DNA from: Abelmoschus esculentus
Taxonomy: Eukaryota > Streptophyta > Magnoliopsida > Malvales > Malvaceae
Direction: 5' to 3'
NCBI GenBank assembly: GCA_035048815.1
Contig: JAUCBN010000042.1
Span: 806,001 to 870,000, forward strand
Length of the DNA: 64,000 nucleotides
How positions within the stretch are numbered: position 1 is the first letter of the stretch; every line of letters starts with the position of its first letter. Made by a program: the position numbers and the translations under genes. Shown one piece after another: positions 36,667-48,400 of the stretch. A model generated the notes under the pieces. The model ran no database searches, was not told the origin of the DNA, and saw nothing but the letters and a program-made list of their open reading frames with translations.

Positions 36667-38372
36667 TGTTTTCTTTTCGTTGCTCTAAAACAAAAGGGTC
36701 AATGAAAACAAAAGAATTGCTTTGATTTGCAATGGTGCAAAGGGTATTTCAGAGTTTAAAAGATTGTAACGAAGCTGGGATTTCCATGGCTGATAGTTGC
36801 ATATATGAACAGTCGAAGCTTTTTTTTTTAAAAAAAAAAAAGAGAAAAACTCAATTTGTGTTTCTGGGTGATTAGAACTTTAAGAAAGTTGATGAAATTC
36901 AGATTGAATCAAAGAAAAGGAGAATTATAGAGTTGTTGGAGAGCATTTACAGATTAAAACAAAAACTCTGGAAGAGAAGAAAGAAAAGGCGCTACTTTTG
37001 TGTATTAGCATACAGCGTATAAGGAAATAAATGTCATTTATGGTACCGGTACGTTTTTTTTGGTCCTAATACCGAAAAGATCCTAATATTTATCTGATTT
37101 ATTATTTTGGCTATTTTTTAAAATATTTAGTTTTAAATGTTTTATTGTAAGTTAAGACAGTGTCCGAATAAAAAATATTAATTAATTAATGATAGATAAT
37201 ATAATATAATATAATATAATAAATAGTATAAGTTGTGATAATAAGGTCATATAAATATATTAATTTTAACGAAATATATATTAATAAAAAATAAAATAAT
37301 ATAAATAATTTAATAATAATTCATGTATTTTACCCTTAAACTTTTTAAATTAATCAGTGTACATTGTTTCAGCGGAAGAAATCCGTTCAAAGTTGAAATT
37401 TTCGCCATGAATTTGACGTTCCAACTTCCAATTTATTATTACAACAATATAAACATTTCAAAATCAATACAAAATTATTACGTCGCGATTTAAAAATTCG
37501 ATTAAAATTTAAATTATTTTGTATGAAATTATTAAAATTTAAAAATCAGTTTTCGGGATCAATTTGCAAAAAATTAAATTTTCAAGAGTAATCTGTAACT
37601 CTTGGAAACAATTTAATTTTAGTGTTGATATTTTGAAACTCAAAACTAATTTTCTCCCTTTTACTCTTTATAATTTATACCTAGTATTCTTACATCAATT
37701 TTTATCATAAATTTTAATGATTTTAAAATATTTAAAACTAAATATGTGATATAATTGGATTATTTGAATATAAATTTTAAAAGATAATATAATTAAAAAA
37801 AATTGAAAATCATTAATTGGCTTAGTGCCTAATAGTTAAGTATTTTAGTTTCGATCATATCTTGTATAAATTTGAATTTCACAACGAGAATATAACATCT
37901 TTTTATTTAATAAAAAATATTAAAAATATTTTAATCTATTTTCGATTTCTGTATTTTTTTTATTTTTCGTTTAAATTTGTTCTATTATTTTGAATTGACA
38001 TATTTATTCAAACATAAAAAAAAATTGATTAAGGAATTGTTTAGATTGATTGTTTAAAACGAAATTCTTATTTTATCAAAAATATTATTACTTTTAAAGA
38101 TTTTAAAGTCCTGTATAATTTATTTTAAAATATATAATTTTTTAAAATATATTAATAAAAATATTTTTAAATCATGTTCTTGAATAATAAAAATTTAAAT
38201 ATTAAAGATTTAAAGTCAAATATTTGAGTGGACACTAAACTAGTTTACCCAAAATTAATTAAATAATTACTTTTAAAAATTATAATTTATTTATTACTAT
38301 TGGGGATTTGTTTAACAATCGAATCCCCGTAATTCCCAGCTTCTGAACCCACTTGATCTGCAGAATTGCAAG
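36667..38372. other. Intergenic, divergent flanks, very AT-rich
   Basis: Between two divergent genes. The first ~300 bp should be the 5' UTR and promoter of the RLK902-like gene, with a T9/A12 palindromic tract at about 36821-36842. An (ATAAT)n-like microsatellite lies at about 37197-37222. The block 37300-38300 is almost pure A/T with no coding potential. The last ~70 bp (from about 38300), GC-richer, likely form the first non-coding exon of the next gene. Confidence 0.5.
37825..37920 (+). mobile_element. Possible tRNA-derived SINE remnant
   Basis: ttggcttagtgcctaatag matches the RNA polymerase III box A fairly well and aaatttgaatttcac about 40 nt on resembles a box B. No tail or target duplication was seen. 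Low confidence. Confidence 0.3.
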
Positions 38373-39872
38373 GTAGGTTTTCTCGCGTTGATTATGCTTG
38401 TGTATTAGCAACACAATTCTTGTATAGTGTTTTAATTACACGAAATTAATTGGGAACTGATTTGTTCTATCTAAAAGATGCTTCGGAATGAAGTTTTTTT
38501 TTTGAAATGGGGCTTATTTTGGATCCTTATTGTTTGATTTTAGCTGTTGCAAATCTCAATCTGTTGGGGATTTCTTTTATGAGTTATAAATGCATCAAGG
38601 AATAGTTCCTTAGTAATGTTCTCTCGTTCATGTCAATGTATTTGATTCTAAAACTTATATGTTTCTATCTGTTCAAATTCTCATTTGGGACGATGATATT
38701 GAGTTGAATCATCCATCAACATTTCTGAATCATCCTCCTTATGCCTAAAAATCATTTTGGAGACAGTTAGGAGGAAGATGATATACTGTAACTTCAATCC
38801 TATTCACTATTCAAGTAGGCATGACAAACTATATGATCACTGTTAGCAATAATCAGTACTCACCGTACGATGTTAGAATTGGATTGTATGGTCTCATTTG
38901 TGGATAGTTGGTGATCCAATTCATGAAGTCTATATTTCTGGGTTTTGGCTTCTTATCTCCTAGACAAGGTAGAATGGTCTAGTAGGCTTCAGGAAATGTT
39001 ATTTGCGGATTGGGTGATGATGTATGAATACATTCTAAAGAATGTTTTATGTTCCGATTATTCGTATTAGGTTCGTAGTACTAAGTGAATAGTAAAAGAC
39101 TAACTTTTCAAATTATGTTCTAGATAAATAGTGATTTCCAATATATTTATTGGTCCTTGTACCAGACTGAATATGGTGCATTTTTGTGCTAAGTTGAATT
39201 TTTTTTAGATGAGCTGGACAATCATTGGAACATTCCATGAACTGATAATACTATGATCTCTAATAAGCTTTTAGATTAGAGGGTTTGATAAAACATTAAT
39301 CAGTTGTTGCATTTATGCATGCTATGCACTATTCCTCTCTGATGCATAATTTTCGTATGCTAGAGCTATATCTTTTATCAATGTTATTTGGACTGAGGCG
39401 TGGATGGTGGACATGGATGTGTGTCTAAAATGGGTGTTTAATTTTTTTTAATTATTTTCATATATTTTGAGGGTCATATCTCAACGTCCATTTCCGAATA
39501 TGCATCGGACACAGGTGTCAAACACTTGTGTTTTAAAAAAATGAAGAGTTGGAGCTGCAGTCTTTTATCATGTATGATTGGCTTATATTTGTGTTTAGAT
39601 CGTGGAAGACCTTAAAGTTTACTTGTGCAATGTTTCTTTCAGTTATAGGGGGAAATATTAGGATTAGTATAAGGTGCACCGTGCATGGGCGTTGGAATTT
39701 TTTTCACATGCGACATTAAAACGGTGACAAATGTCTCATTTTTTATTTCTTAAATTTATTTAAGTACATTTGTCATAATCCTACCCTTGTTTGTGGAGAA
39801 AAAAAAATTCACGTAAAAGTGTTCAAGTAATTGTCCAAAATAATATGTCTTAAAACTATTCTGGTGTTTCAG
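38373..39872 (+). other. Probable 1.5-kb 5' UTR intron of the small coiled-coil gene
   Basis: A good donor (gcaag|gtaggt at 38372/38373) and acceptor (gtttcag at 39872) bracket this segment, and the next ATG is 10 nt after the acceptor. Leader introns of this size are common in plants and often raise expression. It contains one copy of the acacgag/gtccga-type repeat (about 39405-39535). Without transcript data the border is inference. Confidence 0.5.
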
Positions 39873-39881
39873 CTGTGAGAA

Positions 39882-40319
39882 ATGCAGGATAATCCAAGGA
39901 TGCCTCAGTTGCAGGAAGGTTTGAATCCAAAGCTACGAAAAAAGAAAAGCTCAGCAAACAAATCATCATTGCGGAGTGATTTTAAAGGGGCTCAGCAGGT
40001 ACAAGAATCTGTACTATCAAGAACAGGGCAGAAGACATCCAAAAGGAAGTTAAAGAAAGAAATGTCTCCCATATTTCAACAACCTGAGAGATCAAATTCG
40101 GATTCGTTACCCGAGTCTTCAACATCAGGTGACGAATACCGAGCACTGAGGCGAAAGTATTTGCTGCTGGAAGAAGAAAGTTCTGCAATGGGTAAAGAAG
40201 TTAAAAAAGTAGAAGATGAAGTGAAGGAACTTGAAGATGAGAAGCTTTCCCTGCTGGATCAGCTCGTTGTCTTAGAGGGACTGATGGATCCTTCAGAGAT
40301 GCAGTCTCACGGAGTTTAA
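39882..40319 (+). CDS. Small basic coiled-coil protein, function unknown
   Basis: Single coding exon, 145 aa. I do not recognise a characterised family. Residues 1-75 are basic and low-complexity (KLRKKKSSANKSS; KTSKRKLKKEMSP), with nuclear-localisation-like clusters. Residues about 85-135 form one clear heptad-rich coiled coil (YRALRRKYLLLEEESSAMG, then KKVEDEVKELEDEKLSLL). The start ATG lies 10 nt after a good splice acceptor, and the reading frame is not interrupted. It may act as a small nuclear dimerising protein, but this is only a guess. It converges with the SINA-like gene. Confidence 0.75.
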   Translation: MQDNPRMPQLQEGLNPKLRKKKSSANKSSLRSDFKGAQQVQESVLSRTGQKTSKRKLKKEMSPIFQQPERSNSDSLPESSTSGDEYRALRRKYLLLEEESSAMGKEVKKVEDEVKELEDEKLSLLDQLVVLEGLMDPSEMQSHGV

Positions 40320-40778
40320 CAGTCTTTCTTGTTTCATTTCTGGAGTTCAACTGTATTAACAATTTGGTTTCATTGTTGGTCCAAATTGCATGTTTGTATA
40401 TTGCTTTGGAACATAAATTTGAACTGAATGATGGGATTTGAATGCTTTGGACTTGTAAATCTTCTGAATTGGGTTTAGACTGAGACTTCTAAATCTCTTT
40501 TGACAGAAACACAAGACATATAGGGAGATTGAACGGTTGATGCTGCACACTCTTTTCTTCAGCCATTCTTGTTCCCATTTGGTGTTTTTATAGTTGTTCG
40601 TAAACAAAAATTCTACATTTTGATAATTAAATCGATCGATTCGGACCGACCAATCCTTTTTCGAAGATAAAAAATCAAATTGATCCATAATGAACTAGAA
40701 GAATTTATTTTGAAACTATAAATTTTGAAACAACATTTATTCTAATTTAGTGGAGTTTACTACTTTATTCCACCAGAT
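40320..40778. other. Convergent 3' intergenic spacer
   Basis: 459 bp between two stop codons facing each other. It must hold both 3' UTRs and polyadenylation signals. No other feature seen. Confidence 0.5.
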
Positions 40779-41714
40779 TTACAAGATGGTGCTGAGACGG
40801 TAACCAGGAAAGCACAGATCAAACTCGAGCTTCCTTGAAGTGCAAGAAAACTGTCTGGGAACAAAGAGAAACCCTGACGAACCCGGGCTATCCACCTGGC
40901 TTGGTCTACTCTTCATCAAGGATTGCAATCTAACGGTACTTCTTCTATCAGCCTCATCTTTTGCTGTTAATTCATACAAGAAACTTCTCTCCGTAGAGGG
41001 TCCGATCCGAGTCAAAGTGACAACATTTCCCAGAGTTTCAACCTTGTTTTTGAGAATTAATAAAGAACCATCCGCCTCCTCTTGAAGAATAAGTATCTTT
41101 TCATCGACTCCTAAGGTAATGGAAAGTGATTGTTCATATCGGAAATGTTTCGCCGACTTCTTGTGTTCAGTACTGAAGTGTCTGTGTAACTGCTTGGATG
41201 AAGCCTTGAAGTTGCAGTCAGCAATGGGGCATGAACACGGCACAAAAGGACATGAGTTTTCATGTTTCTGCTTCATACCATAACTGAATGCTTCTTGGCA
41301 CCCGTACTTGGTGTTCCGGCACGACATTTTGACAGATTCCAGAACCTTCTCGATCACCCAGCATCGACTATATCCAGCTCGACTAGCACAGGTTGGACAT
41401 TTATTTTTAATTTTTTGGCAACAGGTTGAACAAACTACATGCCCATTTTCACACTCATAAGCTGGGATAGTCAAAGCCTGAAAGCAGATGGAACAATCAA
41501 GGAGCTGAGGATCAGTTAAAGTAATAGAAATAGAGCCATCTCTACTGGCTGATCCTTGCTCAGCATCACTTTCATCCGATTCTTCCTCTTCCTCTGATAT
41601 TTCCTCTTCTGATTCTTCGTCCTCCTCCGATGATACCACTTCAGTATCTGAAATGCTTTCGACCCTTTGATGCTTATGGATTCGGTTGCTTGGTTCTCCT
41701 CCTTTCGACTCCAT
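40779..41714 (-). CDS. SINA-like E3 ubiquitin-protein ligase
   Basis: RING-type E3 ligase of the seven-in-absentia-like group, which transfers ubiquitin to target proteins. Single exon, 311 aa from the ATG at 41714 (the codon two upstream is GTG, so not chosen). Residues 25-53 are strongly acidic (EEDEESEEEISEEEEESDE). A RING finger follows: CSIC at 74-77, then ECENGHVVCSTCC and CPTC at about 106-109. The SIAH-type zinc finger is CPFVPCSCPIADC with HRHFSTEH (residues 155-185), and the C-terminal SINA substrate-binding domain extends to the end. Family members usually have 280-350 aa, so it is complete. Confidence 0.92.
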   Translation of the reverse strand: MESKGGEPSNRIHKHQRVESISDTEVVSSEEDEESEEEISEEEEESDESDAEQGSASRDGSISITLTDPQLLDCSICFQALTIPAYECENGHVVCSTCCQKIKNKCPTCASRAGYSRCWVIEKVLESVKMSCRNTKYGCQEAFSYGMKQKHENSCPFVPCSCPIADCNFKASSKQLHRHFSTEHKKSAKHFRYEQSLSITLGVDEKILILQEEADGSLLILKNKVETLGNVVTLTRIGPSTERSFLYELTAKDEADRRSTVRLQSLMKSRPSQVDSPGSSGFLFVPRQFSCTSRKLEFDLCFPGYRLSTIL

Positions 41715-42681
41715 TCCCACAGTTCCAACCTCTTCTCCAAAGTATATTTCTTCATGTGTTACGTTAGAGTTTTATAAAGCGTTTTGGTGGATCAAGAATT
41801 TAAATCAAATACGTTTCATTCGTTCATGCAGAATTTCAAGGGATCTTTATTTTTATTTTAAAAAAACATCAACTTTATCAAATCTAATACGGTTTGTATT
41901 TCTATTTCTCGGAAGTATTTCGTTTGCGGAAAATTCTAGAACAAGAGGTACACACCATTGAATACTACTACAACCGCAACTTACCATGTGTATTACGTTA
42001 ATAGTTTTCAACGATATATTGTTAGTACATTTTGGTGGTGAATGTCACCTGTTTTAGACTTATTCTTTATTTGTTCACGTGTATTTAATATCTGATTTTT
42101 TATAATAAAAAATAAACATTTTATTTTTAAAGTAACATAAAACAAACTTAAAATATATATTTTTAACTAACATAACTTGATTCCATTGGAAAAACAAATA
42201 TTCCACTAATTAAATAATTTGTTGATAAAATTAAAATTTGAATCTCAATAATTTAATTTGATCCGATTTGATTATGCACAATATTGAGACACATTAATTT
42301 CTTCCATTTCAAGTATTTGTTTGGGTACAATGGAAAAGAAAGAAACAAAAAGAAAAACAAGAAAGTGAATAAGCAATGCAAATTCCCAATCTAAGTTAGA
42401 ATTCAACTCTTTTGAATCATTGGGTTAAACCCCAAGATCAATTTCCCATTAGTTCATTAATGTCTGCATAAGAGATTCCAAATAATTGCAGGGGTACATG
42501 CTATAATATGTTCACAACAATTTCTAACCATAGTTTAGCAATCAGTAATTTGATAGCAATGTCAAACTAGTTCCACATACAACTCAATTCTTCATGCATC
42601 CCAGTATCAGAAATAGAATGTTTCTGATACTAACCTCCAATCTGAGGAACATAGAGTTAAACAGCTACTTGGTCTAATCAC
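41715..42681. other. Intergenic, SINA-like promoter and EAF 3' flank
   Basis: The left part is the upstream region of the SINA-like gene. The segment 42060-42330 is AT-rich. The right part (about 42360-42681) is less AT-rich and probably includes the 3' UTR of the ELL-associated factor gene. Nothing else is seen. Confidence 0.45.
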
Positions 42682-45226
42682 TTAAATAGAGATGACTGAA
42701 TCACCACCATCACTGCTTTCACTGTCACTGCTGCTGCTCCGGCTCCCGCTACCACTACTCTCACTTCCACTGCTACTGCTCGAGCTTGAACTATGTTCTT
42801 CTTTCTCTTCTGCATTTACTCGATCTCGAAGAGCTTCGGCTGCACTGCGTCCTGCATTTTGTTCATCATCACTTACATCTACATCGGCGATCTCATCATC
42901 CATGTCATCGTGATGTGGTTCATTGATATCAAAACCGATACCAGTTGAAATATTTTCAGAAGCATTATCTTCTTTAGCTATCCCTAAACCATCATTATCG
43001 TCGTCGTCATTGACAATATCCACCTGTTCTTCCGATTCATAACTTTTACGATCAGGTGATGCAATTGGTTTATTCGGAATTGACAACGGGAACTCAGAGT
43101 TCTTCTCCTTCCTGGATTCTGCAATATGACCAGTCAAACTAAGAGTTTGTCATGCTTGAATTAACAAAATGACATAAAAAAGCAAGTTCTTCAAATACAA
43201 AGTGGTTACAGCATCTGTAAAAGCTCAGCCACCCATTTTTTGACGGTGAGTGAAGAGTGAAGAAAATTGTCTTTTGTTTCGATTCTTAGTATCCTCTAGC
43301 CTAGGGATGGCAAAATTACCCGACCTCAACCCGGTGTGTTTTGACCCGACTTAACCCGATCAGGTTTTTACTCTTGAATTTCGGGAACTGGGGTAGGGCA
43401 GGTATTGAAAAGCATTAAGTAGGGATAGGATGGGTTAGGATATGAGATGGAAATCCAGTATATTTTTAACTATATATATTTATTTAACATATTTACATTT
43501 TTAGGCTTTCTAAGCTATTTTTTAGTTTGTGTTTATCGTAAATTTTTGTTTGATGTTATTCTAGTTTTAACATATTTGATTACAACGGTCAATGTTTTAA
43601 GTTTATTCTTCTAAATATATATTTTTTTTCATGTGAGTAATTTAATTGAGTTTTATTTTATTATTTTATACAGGTTTAAAGTCTTTTGAAACCTATATTT
43701 TGTGACTAGGGTGATGGTCTGGTCGGACCTAACATTTATCATCCACAAAGATTAATATTTTTAAAATTTTTGGGTCGAGGTCAGGTTTATGAGGTGATAT
43801 ATTGAGGTGGTGCAGGTAAACTAATATTCATATTTGGGGAAGGGATGGGTTTGGAGCTTTATAAATCGGGGCGGCCAAAAACCTGCATCTCCCCACCCCA
43901 TTGCCATCCCTACTATAGCCTTCCGAAAAAGGATTTCGACAACGACGGACCTACAATTCCTTAGATGTCCTGGAAGTGCCTATTCTTTCGAGAAAGACAG
44001 TCAAACACGGGAAACTTCCTAACCTAGCCGTGTATCTTATTTCTGACAGAAGAAACTATCACCAGGAAGGTTTAATCAACAATGACAGACTGGTAACTGC
44101 TAACTTTCCTTAGATGAACTGAAAGTGCCAATTTGTTCGAGAAAGACTTTATAAAGCTCTGCAAGCCACATTAAACAATTAAAGGAAGAGCCAACAACTT
44201 TTTTCACTCAAGATGCTCAATCATGATATGCTTCCTACCCTAGCCGAGTACCTTCTTTCCAATAGAAGAAACAATCTCCTTCGATTAGGCTTTCACCAGG
44301 ATGGTTTAAATTTAAACCGAAATTAAGATAGACCAGTAAAATCAAGATGATGAAACCCTAAGTTATATTTGATTATAATAAGCAAAAAGAACCTCACCTG
44401 AATTCTTGAAGTCAGATGTATGAATGTGTTCCACCTGAAGCTGTAAATCACATCAAAACCACAACAAATAGAAAAAAATTCATACGTCGTGGATATTGCT
44501 AATGGCACAAAAGATGCATAAAGTTGCAGGGTCAAGTAAACTCACAGGCAATGGCGGAACCGGGACTTTGTTTGAAGATTCAGGCTTTACTCCTTTATCA
44601 AGTGGAGGAGAATAAGATTCTGCAGCAGGGCCAGCTGAAACAGTCAAGGCTGCTGACTCGCCAGGCTGCCGAACATGCCTCAACCGCTTCACAGCACGGT
44701 GTAAACGCTCCAACCGGAATGTCTCACCATCAAAGAACAACACCGCATCATTATCCTTGTAATCTTCACTGGCACCCTCAAATGTCACCTTGGGTTTCCC
44801 ATGTTGATTGTTTTCAAATTCTACCTTAACTCGATTATCCTTAGACTTGTGGAGTAAACCTGGTTGGTTCTTATCAATTGATGCTGGTTTAAATTCATCT
44901 GAAAAGGAATTAAACAAAAGTTCTAATCTCATAGATACCAAATCTGAAATCTCAAAGTTGGAGCTTCAATAATGAATATGAACATCACCGGTATTCTAAT
45001 TCAAATGGATTAAGCTAATAATGATACTTAAAACGAGAAAGTATTTTCATGGAACCCAAACAGAACCCAGAAAAAATAAGAGCAAAAACGAGAACTTACA
45101 TCGTAAAGTGCAAAATTTGGAGGAAGGCTGATGTTGGTCCTTGAAGGAAGATCCCAAACTTAAATTGTACCAACGATTAGGCTTTGGAGCAGTGCTTGGT
45201 TCTTCTTGATTGCTGTTATTTGCCAT
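42682..45226 (-). CDS. ELL-associated factor (EAF) family transcription elongation protein
   Basis: EAF proteins bind ELL and help RNA polymerase II elongate; they act in the nucleus. Four exons in transcript order, 45100-45226, 44546-44898, 44398-44434, 42682-43118; joined frame 954 nt, 317 aa. The N-terminal EAF domain covers about residues 15-140: RWYNLSLGSSFKD, then FKPASIDKNQPG, KVTFEGASEDYKD and the characteristic ALFFDGETFRLERLHRAVKR-like segment. The C-terminal exon is acidic and serine-rich (EEHSSSSSSSSGSESSGSGS), typical of EAF activation tails. Intron 3 is enlarged by a hAT element and by a diverged tandem duplication. The start is the only in-frame ATG of exon 1. It shares a 188-bp divergent promoter region with thymidylate kinase. 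Confidence 0.88.
43302..43912. mobile_element. Non-autonomous hAT element with 12-bp TIRs and 8-bp target duplication
   Basis: 611 bp in EAF intron 3. The left end tagggatggcaa (43302-43313) and the right end ttgccatcccta (43901-43912) are perfect inverted repeats of 12 bp. The flanks are ctctagcc (43294-43301) and ctatagcc (43913-43920), an 8-bp duplication with one mismatch. The 8-bp duplication and TAGGG-type ends define the hAT superfamily. The inside has no transposase-like frame, only AT-rich and GGGT-rich sequence, so it depends on another element for movement. Confidence 0.85.
43956..44318. repeat. Diverged tandem duplication in EAF intron 3
   Basis: Two units share ordered words: ccttagatg, gaaagtgcc, ttcgagaaagac, cctagccg, agaagaaac and tttcaccagga/tatcaccagga. 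Unit 1 is about 43956-44077, unit 2 about 44107-44318, the second containing extra sequence. Divergence is clear, so the duplication is old. Confidence 0.6.
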
Positions 45227-45414
45227 TCTTTTGGAACTGGAACCCTAGAAGATTTTCTCGAGAAAAAAACGGAGACAATGGAAAGAGAGAGAAAATAGGC
45301 CAATTGGGTCAAAGGGGTACTTTTGTCTTTTTTTGTTTTGCGCGGGCAAAGGTTACACTTTTTATAAAGACTCCATAGTTTTCCCTCAAAACCCTCTCAA
45401 TTTCTTTCTCTCTA
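45227..45414. promoter_or_regulatory. Compact divergent promoter, EAF / thymidylate kinase
   Basis: Only 188 bp separate the two start codons, so both 5' UTRs and core promoters must overlap. A GC-rich word ttttgcgcgggcaaa at 45336-45350 resembles an E2F site, which would suit an S-phase gene such as thymidylate kinase, but it does not fit the consensus exactly. No TATA box was assigned. Confidence 0.45.
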
Positions 45415-48400
45415 ATGGCTGCATTTCATCTCAGGTACTTACACTTTTCCCCCCATTTCCCTTTCTTTGTTATTTCACAGATCTTTGTTCTTTAATCATA
45501 TGTTTGGTGTTTTTGTATGATTTGTTCCTTTTTCTGTATAGATATTTTCTTCTCAATTTCCTCGTTTAAAAAAATTGATTTTTTTATTAGGGCTTTTCTT
45601 CCTAATGAAAATGAATTTTTACTAATTAAAAAGAAGTTCGAGCTGAAAATTTTTACTAATTAAAAAGAAAGTCAATTAGGCTCATAATCTGTTCAAGTCC
45701 AAGCGTTATTAAATGTTATTTCTTTTAAAATGAAACTTCAGACTATTAGATGCCATTGCTTAGTTCTTGGATTTGTATGTATTTTTATTGATTGCAGTTT
45801 CTAGCATTATTAAGGGCATGGTACATTCGGTCACTTTTACAGTTTCCAAGGCTTTGTAAGTATTTTCTTTTCTTTTTACATTCTCTTCTATTTCTTTTAC
45901 TCCATAAGTGTCTGCACAACTTATAGTTTACTGTAATATAACCTTTCATGTATTTGATATTTTAATCTTATTACTAGTTGTCGAAATTCAGGAATTTTGG
46001 AACTTTGGTAGCTAGGAGGTCATTCAATTTGAGATCGAATATTTTGTCCAAGTGTTTGGTTAAGTCAATTAGAATGGAAAGTGGTAATAATTGTAGCCCG
46101 AAGGATGCAAGCAATGTATCTAGAGGTGCCTTGGTAGTTTTTGAAGGATTGGATCGTAGTGGTAAAACATCACAATGTGGGAGGCTGCTTTCATATTTGG
46201 AGGGATTGGGGCATTCAGTCGAGCTATGGCGATTCCCTGACAGAACAACAAGTGTTGGGCAGATGATATCCGCATATCTGAGTAATAAATCACAGTTGGA
46301 TGACCACACAATCCATCTACTTTTTAGTGCAAACCGATGGGAGAAGAGGTTCGTTTTCACATTTATGCATTGCATTATATTTTGCTTTAGAAAAATGTTT
46401 GCCTGTAGGAAATACATGTACCATATCCTCTGATTGTTTTCTAGTTCTTGATATAGCTTGAAACCATACTCTTTTTAGGTTAATATGAGAAACTTCACCA
46501 AAACATCGGTTTGGGGCAATCCATTGACTATGTTCACATGTTTTTGTTTGGTTGCACTGCAAGAATGACATTTGGGCTGATCATTGCATGAGTTGGCAAA
46601 GTAACACTTTCGGAGTAGAGTAGCTTGAATAAGCTAATCTTTGAATATTTATCAGATGAAATTACTAAGATTTCTAGGCTTTTAAGCAAGTCAGACAAAT
46701 CCTGATGGTATCTTTTGGTGATAGATACAAGGAATAGGTTGCACATCATTACTTCTTTTACGAGCATATTTGTCTGTCTGTGTTTAACTTGTGTTATGCA
46801 TATGAACCACTCAAATGTTCCTCCCAATGAATCCTATATCTGCATATGCACACTTCTGATATTAGTTTGCAGCATAACATGAACTCGTTAATCTACTATC
46901 ATTTGCAGATCAATGATGGAATCAAAACTAAAAGCTGGAACTACCCTTATAGTAGACCGTTACTCTTATTCTGGGATTGCTTTCTCATCTGCTAAAGGAC
47001 TTGATTTCGATTGGTGTAAGGTAAAAGCACACTGACGAAAGAGTTAGCTGTTACTCTGTATTGAGTTATTTCCTAGCATGGCCATCAATAACAAGATAAG
47101 GTCTTTTCTTATAGGCACCGGAGATTGGACTAATAGCTCCTGATCTGGTATTATACCTCGACATACCACCCGAGGTTAGTCATGCATGTAACCTTTTTTA
47201 TGTTAAAACTAGTGAATTGGATTGGTTTATGGACTATGGTTATATATTGAACACACCTCTGTTGGACACAAACCTATGTCTGTCATTTGGATTTGAGTTC
47301 TAGTAAAATGGTGCTACTCTTTCATTTGCCATTTGTTCATGCCCTGGAATATTTCATTGTTTGATATATGCGAGTCTTCTCTTTCTGTGGTATACACTGA
47401 CACCTGCTCAAAATAATCTGATTACAATTGATCTCCAGCTTCAACTAGTATTTACAGTACTCTATCTTCCCCCACCTAAGCCTATAGATACAAAAGTGCC
47501 ATTTTCCCATGGAATCAATAGTCCAAATATAATGTCATTAGAAACTTCTGTCCTTAATTCATTAGCAGAGGGTCAATAAAGCTCAATAAAAGTTGTGGAA
47601 GCAGCCAGTGCAGTTTGCATTACACATTCTAATGAAAATCTTATTCCGTGCTTAGGTTGGTGATCTTGAACATGTTTGTCTGCACTTTAATTGGTTAACA
47701 TTCATATACATACCACACCTTCATGCAAACATATATACATACATAAAAAATAATACTAAATATAATATTTTCATATTTATCAGAAAGCTGCGGAAAGAGG
47801 AGGCTATGGAGATGAGCGATATGAGCAGCTCGAGTTCCAGAAGAAAGTTGCCCAACACTATAAGCTTCTTGAAGATTCTTCTTGGAAGGTAATAGTTTGT
47901 TTCACTTTATGCCATATAGTAATAGCAATGAGATGCATGGCCTCATCAGTGTTGGTTTTGAGTTACAACTTTGATTGGCTCTATTCGGGTTTGAATGATG
48001 GCAAACTTTAGTCATGGTCCCTCTGAAGTAAATTTCGGGTTTGCTTCAGAGTTGTGATGCACAACCTTTCAATTTTAGGTTTTAGGGGGTAGAATTAAAG
48101 GTTCATGGTTAAAATTTAGAATTCAAAGTTTAAGGCTTAAGGTTTAGGTGTTGGGGTGTTAGGGTTAAGGATATAGGTTTAAAATTATGAAGAGTGAATA
48201 TTTTTTTTATTTGTGTATCAAAATATAATCATTTAAACATTACCTGTATTTTATGATGGTGTACATGTAAAGGGGAAAAAAGCTAGAGTTTGTGTAATCA
48301 AAAAACTTCCACCCATCTTATTGCTTCGATTTTTGGGATTGTTAGTGTAAAAACTTTTGGTTTTAGATGCATGACCAAACCTATGTGGCTTGAACTCCAG

